NCBI GenBank assembly: GCA_947471745.1
Contig: CANJKZ010000820.1
Span: 689,501 to 753,500, forward strand
DNA: 64,000 nucleotides
Origin: Closterium sp. Naga37s-1
Taxonomy: Eukaryota > Streptophyta > Zygnematophyceae > Desmidiales > Closteriaceae
Direction: 5' to 3'
The translations under genes were made by a program, and so were the position numbers. Of the stretch, positions 42,743 through 53,355 are shown one piece after another (the first letter of the stretch is position 1; each line of letters starts with the position of its first letter). The notes below the pieces were generated by a model. It worked only from the letters and a program-made list of their open reading frames with translations, had not been told where the DNA came from and did not search any database.

Positions 42743-43295
42743 TGTTGGAAGGAAACGGTGATGGGGCGGTGATATGCCCCCAACCCACCGAGGGCACTTC
42801 GGTGCCTTCGATCCCTTTGACTAGGGATCGGTGGGGTGGCACCGATTGACTTCGGGAGACTCACCCTTCGGTGCCACGTGGCGGCACCACATTCCAACCT
42901 TCAAGTGCAAGGCGAATTCGGTGTGTTCGGTGTGAAATTCGGTGGTCGAATTTCACCCCAACCGAAATGTTACACGCGGCGCATTCGCGACGCGAGTGTA
43001 GCGATGTGATGTTACATGTGCGGTTCGATGTAATGCATTTGCTATAAATCGACCTGCCTTGTATGCATGCTTTATACTGAAATCCTGAATCTTCTTGTAC
43101 ATGGTCCATTCGAACCAAAATTCCAGAGAGGTCTATCCTTGCTTCTAAGAGCACTAGCAATCACGTGAACGCCAATATCTCGGCGTATACTTGGGCGATT
43201 AACGTGTTTGACGGCTTGTTGGAAAGCCAAGACTGTGCTCTATCGTTTAGTGCAACTTAGAGTTCCTGCAAAGTAGAGGAGACGCCTCTACAACA
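42743..43295 (+). repeat. Copia-1 3' LTR
   Basis: 553 bp, identical to the 5' LTR except one visible base (GGCGGTGATATG here, GGCGGTGGTATG there). Confidence 0.97.
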
Positions 43296-43357
43296 ATATA
43301 AAGACTTCTCGAGCCACGCATCTCATCTTGCAATCTAAGTAGACATTCCGCAGCTAC
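43296..43357 (+). promoter_or_regulatory. Right copy of the 62-bp duplication: duplicated TATA-box promoter segment
   Basis: Repeats 37954-38015 exactly. TATAAAG at 43297-43303 lies about 145 bp upstream of the ATG at 43448, so it is a plausible core promoter of that gene, restored next to it by the duplication. Confidence 0.75.
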
Positions 43358-43447
43358 TTCTCGCATACCGTCTTTTCGCTCTTGGAATCTCGCGTGCACC
43401 ATTCGTAGATTTTTTCTTTCTTTCTTTCAAGCACCACAATTGTCGTC

Positions 43448-44164
43448 ATGAAGCCGCTTGTGTACGCCATCCTCCTGCTCGTCCTCCTCGGCACTCTTGA
43501 TTCCGCGCTCGCGCGACTGAAGAGGGCGCGCCCCAAGCGCGCAAGCCCCGCGGTGTTCATGGGCGGACAGCCATGGTATCCTCCCCCGCAACGGTTCCGC
43601 CCCAAGCGCGCCAGCCTCGCTCACCCGCTGCTAGACCAGCGCGACCCGTCTCCGCGGAGGCTCCGCCCCAAGCGCGCCAGCATCGCACACCCGCTGTTAG
43701 ACCAGCGCGATCCGTCCCCGCGAAGGTTCCGCCCCAAGCGCGCCAGCCTCGCGCACCCGCTGCTAGACCAGCGCGAGCCGTCTCCGCGGAAGTTCCGCCC
43801 GAAGCGCGCCAGCCTTGTTCAAGCTACTGAGAGCGCCCCGAGTGCTCCGCGGATGTTGCGCGGAGGAGGCTACGAAATACTCCGCGATGAGCCTGTGGCT
43901 CGTTATAGCACGACTGATTACTACACTTCGGATTGGTACACTCCCGAGTCGTCGTACTGGACTGACCCCTATGGGGGGCTATATGATTATGGCAGCGATT
44001 CTAGCTCTTACGGCGATTTCTACGGTTCTGATGGGTCTGGATACGATACTGATTGGTCTAGATACGATACTGATTGGTCTGGAGATGGTACTGACTCGTC
44101 TGGATACGATATTGATTGGTCTGAATATTATGATTGGTTAAACGCGTACAAGTTTGGACTGTAG
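43448..44164 (+). CDS. Small secreted protein with RPKRAS repeats, candidate multi-copy peptide precursor
   Basis: 238 codons, one exon, not assigned to a family. The N-terminus is a clear signal peptide (MKPLVYAILLLVLLGTLDSA). It is followed by five RPKRAS motifs; the central units are 22 residues (66 bp) of the form RPKRASLAHPLLDQRDPSPR with R or K. RxKR is a classic proprotein-convertase site and a closing RR/RK would also be cut, so each unit could release a peptide near ASLAHPLLDQRDPSP. The C-terminal ~90 residues are acidic and rich in Tyr, Asp, Ser and Gly (DWSRYDTDWSGDGTDSSGYD). Alternatively it is a structural wall protein with a basic and an acidic half. Copia-1 has landed between its upstream region and its TATA segment. 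Confidence 0.75.
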   Translation: MKPLVYAILLLVLLGTLDSALARLKRARPKRASPAVFMGGQPWYPPPQRFRPKRASLAHPLLDQRDPSPRRLRPKRASIAHPLLDQRDPSPRRFRPKRASLAHPLLDQREPSPRKFRPKRASLVQATESAPSAPRMLRGGGYEILRDEPVARYSTTDYYTSDWYTPESSYWTDPYGGLYDYGSDSSSYGDFYGSDGSGYDTDWSRYDTDWSGDGTDSSGYDIDWSEYYDWLNAYKFGL

Positions 44165-44289
44165 TATTTGTCGAAGGACCATGGATGTGTGTCTCTTTGG
44201 TCTCCTTCGTCAGCGCACCACGGATCGTACAGGAGGGCGGGACTTCATCACGTGGCCAGATCTGAGGGGAAGTTAGATTATGATCAGGG

Positions 44290-44342
<53 letters not shown>

Positions 44343-45113
44343 ACCTATTCTGGACTTTCAAAATTTTCATACTGGCTTGTATATACTGCTCACTGGAGTT
44401 TCTTGAAGGAAATATAAACCTAACATAAACACAGTGCTTGAAGGAAAGAGAATTGTCAGCATTGGCTGACATTGAAGAACCTCCAAACGTGCACATGATA
44501 TTATGAGGCAAGCTATGGGCTGGCTTGGCTACCACTGTGGTGGTCTTATAAATCCATGTTTCCCTTTGCGCCAGTCTCTCACGTCACGACTTTCAAGCAT
44601 CACTTAGTACTAAGGTACTCCACAAGCCATAACCATATACACCTGATTCTCATGATATGTTTGCGGTAAGATAGCTTGTACCGTGGTTCGTCATTTTACC
44701 AGCATTCTCTTGCTCCACGCAATGAATTGCATCAGTAATTAGGTAGTGAGTTCAGTTACTATGATTAACTCAACGAGTTTACAGACAATGTTCACATGTA
44801 TTGCGTGATTCCGCGGGTGGCACCACCACATTTGAGTAGATCCCTACGATTGTGTCAAATGTTATTATTTGTTATAGGCTGCCGTGAGGTGCTCCTTAGT
44901 GAGTACAACTCAGTTAGGGTTTCATATTTGTACTCCCTTGCTTTCCTAGTCACACCATTCCGTTGCATTCTATTTCTGAGATGGTATCACGAGTAGGTTT
45001 AGAATCCTTGCCTAGCCAAGCCTACCTCGCGCCCTTCGCGCCCTAGAGCGCCCCCGCGCCTTACGCGCCCTTCGTCACGCGCCCTAGCGCCCTCCGCGCC
45101 CTCGCGCCTTCCG
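44165..45113. other. Intergenic region with (GT)n microsatellite and possible decayed LTR end
   Basis: GT repeats run from about 44290 to 44340. TGGTATCACGAGTAGG at 44982 resembles a tRNA-Met PBS and may mark a decayed element. 45040-45112 is a GCGCCC/CCTTCGCG-rich low-complexity tract. No gene recognised. Confidence 0.5.
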
Positions 45114-45246
45114 TGTTAGAATCGGTAGCTAGGGATGATGAGACTATCGAGAAAGTTTGGTACAAAATAGGAACAAGGGGTTGTACCCCATAGTGGCTAC
45201 CCCACTACAGCCTAGATAAATACCCTAAGCATATATGTTTGACACA
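45114..45246 (-). repeat. Copia-3 3' LTR
   Basis: 133 bp on the plus strand from TGTTAGAATC to TTTGACACA, followed by CCCCAATAGGC, the complement of a polypurine tract. It is similar in layout and partly in sequence to the 132-bp copia-2 LTR. Confidence 0.85.
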
Positions 45247-45398
45247 CCCCAATAGGCAAAGTGGGGGAGAACAAGGGGTCACAAGACCAGTCAAGAGAAG
45301 CAAAGCAAGCTTAGGGTGGATCACAACGTCACCACACACTCTGAGCACAAGCAAAGGGCCACAAGGCCAGTTCACATGGAGAGGTATATAAGTATTAG

Positions 45399-45726
45399 TG
45401 TAAGGAATTTTCTTGGCATTCCTTACGGAGCCCGACTACATCGCGTACAGCAACAGCCGTTGTTCGCCCGTTACTGCTAACGGAACTTCGCCGACTTCGC
45501 GCGCACTGTTTCACCAAACCTCGCACTGCTGGCCCGGCCGTGTCGGCCTACGCTTCGGGACTAGCCCGAGCCTCGCTGCCAGCATAGCACTGGCTAGCTC
45601 GCACGCACCGCGTTACCGTTTGCATGCTTCGCATATAAATGTTCGCTCATGCCTTCGCTCACATCTTTGTACTCGTTTGACACCTTAGTGCAATTCTCGC
45701 TACTTCGATTCATTGCACCCGTAACA
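45399..45726 (+). repeat. Gypsy 5' LTR
   Basis: 328 bp, TGTAAGGAAT...CCCGTAACA, TATA box TATAAAT near 45634. Preceded by ATTAG. Confidence 0.96.
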
Positions 45727-45728
45727 CT

Positions 45729-45744
45729 TGGTATTCAGAGCCCC
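45729..45744 (+). promoter_or_regulatory. Gypsy primer binding site
   Basis: TGGTATTCAGAGCCCC lies two bases after the LTR; it is of the initiator tRNA-Met type. Confidence 0.8.
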
Positions 45745-45909
45745 TTTCTTTCGGACCGCGCATCTCCGCACCCCAGGAAATCAACTTTTGATTTTTCACT
45801 CGAAGGGACTTACGTACCTTAGCACCTAGGAGCCGCTGTCCTCGCGTTCTCTCGTAAACGCGTGCAGCCACGACTGCGCCTAGACTAAGACGAGCCGACG
45901 TCCTTCGAA

Positions 45910-47045
45910 ATGGCCGAACACATCGACGTCACGACTCTCACGCAGGAGCATTTGAACGATCTGCTGCGACAAATCCGCGAGAGCGCCGAGGAAATTGCGA
46001 CGCTGACGGCAGAACGCTCGTCCCTGCAAAACGACCTCACAAGGGCACAATCCCAAGCACCTGGCACTCCGATTCAGCCCGCACCACAGACATCACAGCA
46101 CAGAAGTGTGGGGCAACCCGCGAGCGCGGCCAGTGATGGCGTCGTCCGCCCCGACGGAGACGACGAATGCGGCCCCCAAGTCAACCTCGCGTCACGATTT
46201 CGGCACCGACCCACGATTCGGGACTGCCGTCACCAATGCCGCTGAAGCCGCAGCGTCCGCCATGCTTTGACCCGAGTCAACGGGGTGGTCCTACCGTTCA
46301 GGCGTGGTTGTTCACGATGAACGTGTTTTTCGACGCCAACTACGTCTCGGAGGATTCGGCGAAAATTCGCTACGCCGTGTCGCTGCTGCGAGGACCCGCC
46401 ATGGACTGGTGGCGCGTCATCGTCACGAAGCCGAATGACTACGCGACTCTACCGACACGGGAAGGACAAACCGGACCCTGGGCGCCGTCGTACTTCGTGG
46501 AGGTGCCCCAATATCGCACGTGGGACGCGTGGTGCGCAGGTCTGTGCGCTCGATTTGAGCCAATTGCGGCTTCGATCGCGGCGCGACAGAAGCTCCGCAC
46601 TTGGCGCCAACTCGGTTCAGTCCAGGACTACACCAGCGGGTTTCTGGCGCTATGCGAGCAAGTGGGCTACATGCATGAGAGCGAGCGCATCGACCGCTAC
46701 ATCGGCGGCCTGAAGCACGACATCGCTCAAGAAATTCAGCTTCGCGGCGTCACCGATTTTCAGGAGATTCTCGCTATGGCGGAGAAGCTCGACTTCTTCC
46801 GCCGACCGAGACCGGGGTCCTACGGCAGTAGCAGCAACTGGGGACATCGGTCTCGTGGGACGAACGAGGGCGCCACGATACGTGTCGTCGCCGCGAATGC
46901 CGCTGCCGCACCGTTCAAAGGGCGCTGCTTCGCGTGTAATCGGCCGGGACACCGCAAGAGCGAATGCCCGAAAAACGCTAAGGGAAAGGGGGAAGCTGAG
47001 CAGCAGAAACAGACCAAGCAGAAGGGAAACGCTGGGAGTCAGTAG
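45910..47045 (+). CDS. Gypsy gag with one frameshift
   Basis: Starts at 45910 (MAEHIDVTTLTQEHLNDLLR, a coiled-coil-like start). The frame changes between about 46140 and 46170, where two frames overlap in a Pro-rich linker. The second part has the gag core AWLFTMNVFFDANYVSEDSA, RGPAMDWWRVI and YIGGLKHDIAQEIQLRG, then the zinc knuckle CFACNRPGHRKSEC near 46930, and stops at 47045. The frameshift may be a real lesion or an error. Confidence 0.85.
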
Positions 47046-47104
47046 CAGACGGGCCCTCTACTGACAGGTCACGCCGCTCGCCCGACCCAACCGACCCTCA
47101 CCGA

Positions 47105-47497
47105 GTGATTGTGCCGGTTCACGCAATCGACCACTCCCGGCCGAATAAGGAGGGTACTACGGTAGACAGCCCTATACTGCTTAGTGGGAAAATCGGGACG
47201 GACTTAGTTAAAATCTTCGTAGACGGGGGAGCCAGCCACAGCCTCATCAACACTGCTACAGCACGAAAACTGCGACTGCCACTGGACAGATGTTTACCTG
47301 AGATCGACGCACCACTGGTAGACGGCACGCCGCTGGCAATACGGGAACGCGTAGACCGGGTTCGGATTCGATGCGGGGGTAACTTCACATTTAGCCAAGA
47401 AATGCTCGCAACGACCCTCGACGGAACCGATATTTTACTCGGGCGTGATTGGTTGCGACGACACAATCCGCGAATCGACTGGACGACGGGTGACTGC
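47105..47497 (+). pseudogene. Gypsy pol, 5' fragment (protease) cut by copia-2
   Basis: Aspartic protease with IFVDGGASHSLINTATARKL and ILLGRDWLRRHNP. It lies in a different frame from gag, as is common. It stops shortly after the copia-2 junction at 47498. The last 353 bp are repeated at 55204-55556, where they are continuous with the rest of pol. Confidence 0.9.
47145..47497 (+). repeat. Left copy of 353-bp duplication flanking copia-2
   Basis: Gypsy protease sequence from ATAAGGAGGG to GGGTGACTGC. The same sequence occurs at 55204-55556 on the other side of copia-2, with no difference that I can see. Confidence 0.95.
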
Positions 47498-47629
47498 TGT
47501 GAATCAAGAAAACAGGAATGAGAATGACTAAGTGAAAGTTGGGTACAAGAAGCAAACCCTAGAAAACTGTACCCCATATGTGCTACCCCACTCTAGCCTA
47601 CAGTAGCTATGTCATATAAATCTGACACA
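47498..47629 (-). repeat. Copia-2 3' LTR
   Basis: 132 bp, TGTGAATC...CTGACACA on the plus strand, followed by CCCCCATAGGC, which is the complement of the polypurine tract. Confidence 0.92.
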
Positions 47630-47844
47630 CCCCCATAGGCAAAGTGGGGGAGAACAAGGGGTCACAAGACCAGTCAAGCAAAGCAAAGCAAAAAACAAGC
47701 TCAGGGTGGATCACAAAGTCACCACACATTCCGAGCACAAGTTCAAGGCCACAAGGCCAGTTCACAAGCAGGAGTACACATATATATAAAAAAAGGCTAG
47801 ACAAACAAGAGCAGGTATATATATATGTAACAGTACAAGCAAGA

Positions 47845-50811
47845 TCAAGAGGTGAGCAAGTGAGGCAAGGTAGGCACAAGGCCCAGCTGAGTACAGAAGC
47901 GCTGATGGTCACAAGGCGCAAGTGCCTTGGTGAAGATATCAGCAGTGTTGGCCTCAGAGGCCACGTACGCAAGACGCAGCTGACCACGCTGCTGCAGCTC
48001 ACGAGCAAGAAAGTAGCGGAGAGCAATGTGCTTCGTTCTGTGCTCCAGTCGCTGCTCCCGACACAAGGCCAGCATGGCCTTGTTGTCTACGTACAGCACT
48101 GGAGGAGAACGAGGCAACTCTCCGAGGTCAGTCAGCAGGTAGGTGAGCCAGCGAAGCTCCTGTGCAGCCATGGCTCCTGCGTAGATCTCAGCCTCACAAC
48201 TGGAGCCGAGAACAGAAGACGAGCGAGTAGCCCGCCACGAAACAGAGCCGGAACCAAGGCTGAAGGTGTAACCCTGCGACGACCGCTGCGTAGCCTGGTC
48301 GTCAGCCCAAGAAGCGTCTGCGTGCCCAGTAAGGACCACTGGACTCTGCCCTCCAAGCACAAGCCCCATGCCCGACGTACTGCACAAGTAGCGCAACACC
48401 CTCTTCGCTGCAGCCATGTGCTCCGGTCTGTGTCTCCCAGGAGCAACATAGCGTGCAAGAATGCTAAGAGGGTATGCAAGGTCAGGTCGTGTGCAGGTCA
48501 TCAGGTACATGAGGCAGCCAACAAGCTCTGGGTACGGGCCACTCGACTCTACGGACTCATCCGAAGGCAGAGCTGAGAGCGAGTGGCGAGTAGGCAGAGG
48601 AGTGGCCTGAGGCGAGGAGTACGTGAAGCCGAAGCGCTGAAGGACCTGCTGCACCATGTGTGACTGAGTCAGGGTAATGGTGCGGTGTGCTCTGTCCCGG
48701 GTGATCTGCAAGCCAAGGTAGCTGCGCAGTTCACCCAGGTCTGTGCACGTGTGTCTCTTCTGCAGCTTGGACTTCACGTGGGCGAGTCCAGCAGTGTCAG
48801 CTGTGGCGAAGACCAAGTCGTCGACGTACACGAGGATGTAGAACGGCGGCAAAGAAGTGTCGGTGCGCAGAAACAGCGACGGGTCGGCAGTAGAGGGAGC
48901 AAACCCAAGAGCCGCAAGCGTAGTCCTCAGTGTGTCGTGCCACTCACGCGGTGCCTGGCGGAGACCGTAGACTGGCCGCCGGAGGCTCCACTGGGTGCCA
49001 GGAGGAAAGGACCCAGTGAAGCCAGGTGGGCGACGCAGCCAGATCTCCTCGTGCAGGCTGCCCTGCAAGAAAGCAGTGCTGAAGTCAAGAGAGTGCAGCT
49101 CGTAGTCGCGGTGAGCAGCTATGTGCAGCAGTACCCGAAGAGTGGTCATCTTCGGGGTGGGAGAGAAGGTCTGAAAGTAGTCAACTCCCTGCCGCTCACT
49201 GAAGCCACGAGCCACGTAACGCGCCTTGAAGACAGGCGGAGAACCCGGCGGCCGCTTCACCCTGAAAATCCACATGCCACTGACGATGTTCGCCCCAGGA
49301 GGGGGAACAGCGTCAACGTAGGTGCCTGTGGACTTCCAGGAAGCCATCTCTGCGTCCATAGCTGCCTGCCACTGAGAGGAGTAGGGACCCTCTATCGCCT
49401 CCGCGTAAGAGCGCGGAGTCGGGATGTCAAGTGCATCCGGGTCTCCCTCAGGGGTAAGCAGTACGGACACGAGATGAGGTGAAGCAGCGGCCAAGCACTG
49501 GAACTCCTCCTGCCTGTCCTCAAGGACGTCCGTGCCAAGGGCACACTCACCCCCGACGGACGGAGGACAGACAGACTCAGACTCAGCAACAAGACTGGCG
49601 ACGTAGTCTAGGCGACAGCGAGCAGCAAAGTCGACGAGCTCAGCAACTAGAGCAGACGCAGCAGTGGACTCAAAGGAAGGGTCAGTGACAGCCGTAGCAA
49701 GGAGACGCGTGTCAGTAGGACTGGCAGCGCGAAGAGAGTCCGACTCCGGGTCGGCAAGAGTAGGAAGAGAAGACTCAGGAGGAGAAGGCAAAGGGGCACG
49801 CAGAGGAGCAGTGGACGGACGCAGAGACATCCGGTGCGTGCCAGGGACAGGAGGAGGACGCTGACGCGAACCGCGACCACTAGTGCGAGCAGCACGGACA
49901 GGCGACGCAGGGCGAGACGCAGGCTCACGACGCTCAGCAAGACCTCCAGTAGGACCAGTGTAGGGAGACGGAGCAGGCAGTGGGGAGGCCGGCTGTAACT
50001 GTAACTGCGACGGGACAGGCTGTGGACACTCTAAGGGAGGAGGAGGACCAGTAGAAGGCGGGAGACCAAGAACCTGCTGAAGGAGCGGAACGAAGTACGG
50101 CCGAGGCCGCGCGGCGACTCCAGACACAGGAGGGACAGCACCAGCACCCGCAGGGGCAGCACCAGCACCAGTAGCAGCTCCAGCTCCAGAACCCCCAGCA
50201 GCACCAGTAGTACTCCCAGCAGGACTGCCTCCAGGACCGACAGCAGTAGCCTCCGCGCCAACACCCGCAGCAACTCCAGCTCCAGAAGTACCCGCAGGTC
50301 CAGCAGCTCCAGAACTCCCAGTACGAGCACCTCCGGGACCCGTGGCACCAGCTCCCTCAGAAGCAACAGAACCTCCAGTACCCGCAGCACCTCCAGCTCC
50401 AGCAGCTCCAGCAGCTCGCCTCCAGCGCCGGGCAAACCACTCACGCAGCTCCTGGGGAGAGAGTGGCTCTCGGCGAGAGGGAGCACCCGGTGAACCGCCA
50501 GGCACAGCACCACCAGGCGTAGCACCCCCAGGCTCAGCACCTCCAGGCGTAGTACCCCCAGGCTGAGCACCCCCAGACGCAGCACCCCCAGGCTCAGCAC
50601 CTCCAGGCGTAGTACCCCCAGGCTCAGCACCCCCAGTCGTAGTACCCCCAGACTCAGCACCCCCAGGCTCAGCACCCCCAGGCTCAGCACCCCCAGGCGT
50701 AGCACCCACACGCTCAGCACCCCTAGAGTCAGCACCCCCAGGCTCAGCACCCTCAGCAGCACCAGAGTCACCAGCGACCTCGACAGGCTCAACAGCGTCT
50801 ACCTGGGACAC
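47845..50811 (-). CDS. Copia-2 reverse transcriptase-RNase H part of pol
   Basis: This is the same frame as the integrase part and is separated from it only by the TAG at 50830-50832. It opens with a linker of PGGAEPGGA-type repeats and Ala/Gly-rich sequence (~350 residues), then WIFRVKRPPGSPPVFKARYV, DYFQTFSPTPKMTTLRVLLH, FYILVYVDDLVFAT and RNase H with LYVDNKAMLALCREQRLEHR. Stop TGA at 47845-47847. Confidence 0.93.
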   Translation of the reverse strand: MSQVDAVEPVEVAGDSGAAEGAEPGGADSRGAERVGATPGGAEPGGAEPGGAESGGTTTGGAEPGGTTPGGAEPGGAASGGAQPGGTTPGGAEPGGATPGGAVPGGSPGAPSRREPLSPQELREWFARRWRRAAGAAGAGGAAGTGGSVASEGAGATGPGGARTGSSGAAGPAGTSGAGVAAGVGAEATAVGPGGSPAGSTTGAAGGSGAGAATGAGAAPAGAGAVPPVSGVAARPRPYFVPLLQQVLGLPPSTGPPPPLECPQPVPSQLQLQPASPLPAPSPYTGPTGGLAERREPASRPASPVRAARTSGRGSRQRPPPVPGTHRMSLRPSTAPLRAPLPSPPESSLPTLADPESDSLRAASPTDTRLLATAVTDPSFESTAASALVAELVDFAARCRLDYVASLVAESESVCPPSVGGECALGTDVLEDRQEEFQCLAAASPHLVSVLLTPEGDPDALDIPTPRSYAEAIEGPYSSQWQAAMDAEMASWKSTGTYVDAVPPPGANIVSGMWIFRVKRPPGSPPVFKARYVARGFSERQGVDYFQTFSPTPKMTTLRVLLHIAAHRDYELHSLDFSTAFLQGSLHEEIWLRRPPGFTGSFPPGTQWSLRRPVYGLRQAPREWHDTLRTTLAALGFAPSTADPSLFLRTDTSLPPFYILVYVDDLVFATADTAGLAHVKSKLQKRHTCTDLGELRSYLGLQITRDRAHRTITLTQSHMVQQVLQRFGFTYSSPQATPLPTRHSLSALPSDESVESSGPYPELVGCLMYLMTCTRPDLAYPLSILARYVAPGRHRPEHMAAAKRVLRYLCSTSGMGLVLGGQSPVVLTGHADASWADDQATQRSSQGYTFSLGSGSVSWRATRSSSVLGSSCEAEIYAGAMAAQELRWLTYLLTDLGELPRSPPVLYVDNKAMLALCREQRLEHRTKHIALRYFLARELQQRGQLRLAYVASEANTADIFTKALAPCDHQRFCTQLGLVPTLPHLLTS
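50490..50770 (-). repeat. PGGAEPGGA-coding repeat in copia-2
   Basis: 24-bp-like units based on CCCCCAGGCTCAGCA (plus strand), alternating with CCAGGCGTAGTA. They code a Gly/Pro/Glu/Thr-rich linker between integrase and RT. Confidence 0.9.
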
Positions 50812-50829
50812 ACCTGAAGGGGCAGGACC

Positions 50830-52762
50830 CTAAGGGGGGAGGGGGTCTACCGGGGGGGGACCTGGTACAAGGAAGAGCGGTGGCGGGGGGAGGGACGGAG
50901 TGCGGTAGGGGAAGAGGCGGTAGTAGGGGACCGACTCGTCGAACGTGACGTCCTGGGAGGACAGAACACGGCGAGAGGTGGGGTGGTAGAACTGCCACCC
51001 TGGGGCGTCAGGGGGGAAACCCAGGAAGACGCAAGGAGCAGCACGAGGGGACAGCTTGTCCGCAGACAAGTCGCGGACAAACGCCCGAGATCCCCAGACA
51101 CGGAATGCAGACGCATCGCCAACCTTCCCTGTCCACAGAAAAGCTGGGGAGGTCTCCGGCATGGAGACCCTGGGCTGAAGGTTGATCTGATGCGCCGCGT
51201 ACCGAACCGCAAACGGCCACAGAAAATGGGGGGCAGCCGCATGCATCATGGATGTACGGGCGACGTCCATGACCATGCCAATGCGGCGCTCAGCAATCCC
51301 ATTTTGCTGTGGAGAGTCCGGAAGCGTGAAGGTCTGGCGGATGCCTCGTGCACGACAGTAGGCTCGCAGAAGGCCAGAGGAGAACTCTCCGCCTCTGTCA
51401 GAGTGCAGACGCAGAACAGGAAAGTCCGAGCCAAAGCTCCGCCTGAGCTGGAGACGAGCTGCGCGGATCCAGTCGATCAACACCTCAGTGACATCACCCT
51501 TGCTGCGCAAGGGGAAGACTGTGGTGTAACGCGAGTAGTCGTCAACCACCAGCAGGAAGTAGCGCTCGTGACCCTGTCCACGGACGCGGGCCGGGCCCCA
51601 CACGTCCATGTGAAGCGTCTGCAGCGGGGCCTCTGTCGGAGGAAACTGGGAGGAGTGAGGGGTAGCCCGCTGCCGTCCCTCGACACAGGGGACGCAGGTA
51701 GGGCCTGGCCCCGGAGGAAGGGGAGGGAGGGACCGGGGAAGACCAGAGACAAGGACACGGGAGGCCATGCTCCGGAGACGAAGCAGGGAGGGGTGGCCAA
51801 GGCGGTGGTGCCAGAGGAGAGTCTCGTGAGACAGGAGGCGACACGAGCAGGGGGCAGACTCAGGACCAGACCTGGACGCTGCAGCAAACACCTGACCCGA
51901 CGCAGCTACCTGACCAGACGCAGGGACTGGAGGAGACGCAGTGGTCAGTGTGTACAGGCTCGACCCTGGCCGACGTGTAAACGTGGCCAGGTGGCGGCCT
52001 GTCCGAGCGTCCGTGCAGTGGGTCACCCGCTGACTCGCAGGAGTGAACTGGTGAACCCCCGCATCCTGTAGGTCAGCACCACTCACCAAGTTCGTAGAGA
52101 ACGAGGGGAGGTAGAGACCAGACAGGGTGCCAGAGGGGGCCGCCGGACACGGGAGGACAGTGGAGAAGTGAGCAAGGACAGGACCCCCAGAGGGGTCTGC
52201 CAGGGAGACCGCAACTGGCCGGCCAAGCGGCGTGAGTGTGGTGCGGTCTCGAAAGAAGGAGCGAGAAGCCCCCGAGTCAAGTGTGAAGGTGTGGGAGGCC
52301 GAAGCCGACGCAGAACCTGAGAGAGCAGACTCACCAGCACCTGAGGGAGTAGACGCACCTAGAGCAGCAGCCTCGCTAGCACCTAGAGCAGCAGCCTCAC
52401 CAGTACCTAGAGCAGCAGTCTCAATGCCCGGGTCGGGCGGAAAACACCGGTAACAGTCACCCTCATCACTAATAGTCACAGTATACACGGCAGCAAGAAT
52501 AGCATCAAAGTCAAGGTCAAAGACAGCTACACCCGCCCTAGACAGCTCACCCCAGCGGGGGATCTCAGTGGCCTCAGGAAACTGGTGACGCCAAGCGTCC
52601 GTGAGGCGGCCAAAGCAGCGCTGGGTGGAGTGCGCACCCCCGCACTGCTCACCCGCGCGGTCGCCGGTGCGCAGGACGTAGGTGCACGGACCAGCACCCC
52701 CACCCCTCTGGCGTGCAGTGTACCACTCACGGAGCTGCTGAGGGGAGGGGACGTCACGAGTG

Positions 52763-52800
<38 letters not shown>

Positions 52801-53355
52801 CTGACCACCACCGGAGCTGACCCTCTGCGCAGCGCCACCCCGACCAGCTCCACCTCCTCCGCCGCCTCCTCCTCCACCGCCGCCACCTCCGCTCCCTCCG
52901 CCACCGCCGCTGCCTCCTGCGCCTCCACTGCCGCCACCTACACCTCCACCCCCGCCACCACTCCCACCGCCACCACCACCTCCTCCACCACCTCCACCGC
53001 CGCCTCCACCGCCCCCGCTAGCTCCTCCAGCGCCCCTGCCCCCCTTGCCCCTGCCAGGGCGGCGTCTCCCGCTAGGGGTAGACGCTGCCCCAACCGACTC
53101 CAAACCAGCGAGGTCGGCCGCAGCAGCAGAGGCAACAGAGGGCAAAAGAGGGGAGGGGGAACACCCCTCAAAGATGGGGGTGCGAGGGTCACCACGAGAG
53201 GCTCCTACAGCGACTATGCTCTTTTCTGCTGCTAGGAGGGCCTTCTCGAGGAGGTCAACGGTGAGAGTGGTGGGACAAACCGAGAGGAAGTGGTCCCTGA
53301 CTACGCGAAGGGAGTCAGGGAGACGGGTGACGATGTAGTAGAGGGTGATGTACAT
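50830..53355 (-). CDS. Copia-2 gag C-terminus, protease and integrase
   Basis: Continues gag from MYITLYYIVTRLPDSLRVVR, then a Gly-rich and poly-Gln linker, a Cys/His cluster starting CTYVLRTGDRAGEQC in the place of a zinc knuckle, protease HTFTLDSGASRSFF, pre-integrase LLWHHRLGHPSLLRLRSM, and integrase with HMDVWGPAR, VVDDYSRYTTVF, LHSDRGGEFSS and SPQQNGIAERRIG. It ends at TAG 50830-50832; copia-3 has CAG there. Confidence 0.93.

Larger units (their letters stand above)
38016..43295 (+). mobile_element. Copia-1: near-intact Ty1/copia retrotransposon
   Basis: Two 553-bp LTRs (TGTTGG...ACAACA), a PBS for initiator tRNA-Met, one gag-pol region in the order gag, protease, integrase, reverse transcriptase, RNase H, and a polypurine tract. 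The LTRs differ at one position that I can see (near 38045 versus 42772), so insertion is very recent. The flanks carry a 62-bp duplication in place of a 5-bp one. Confidence 0.97.

Noticed and set aside
47644-48576. 310-codon plus ORF and other plus ORFs at 48685-49482 and 50983-52071
   Set aside because: Antisense to the copia-2 polyprotein; no matching domains.
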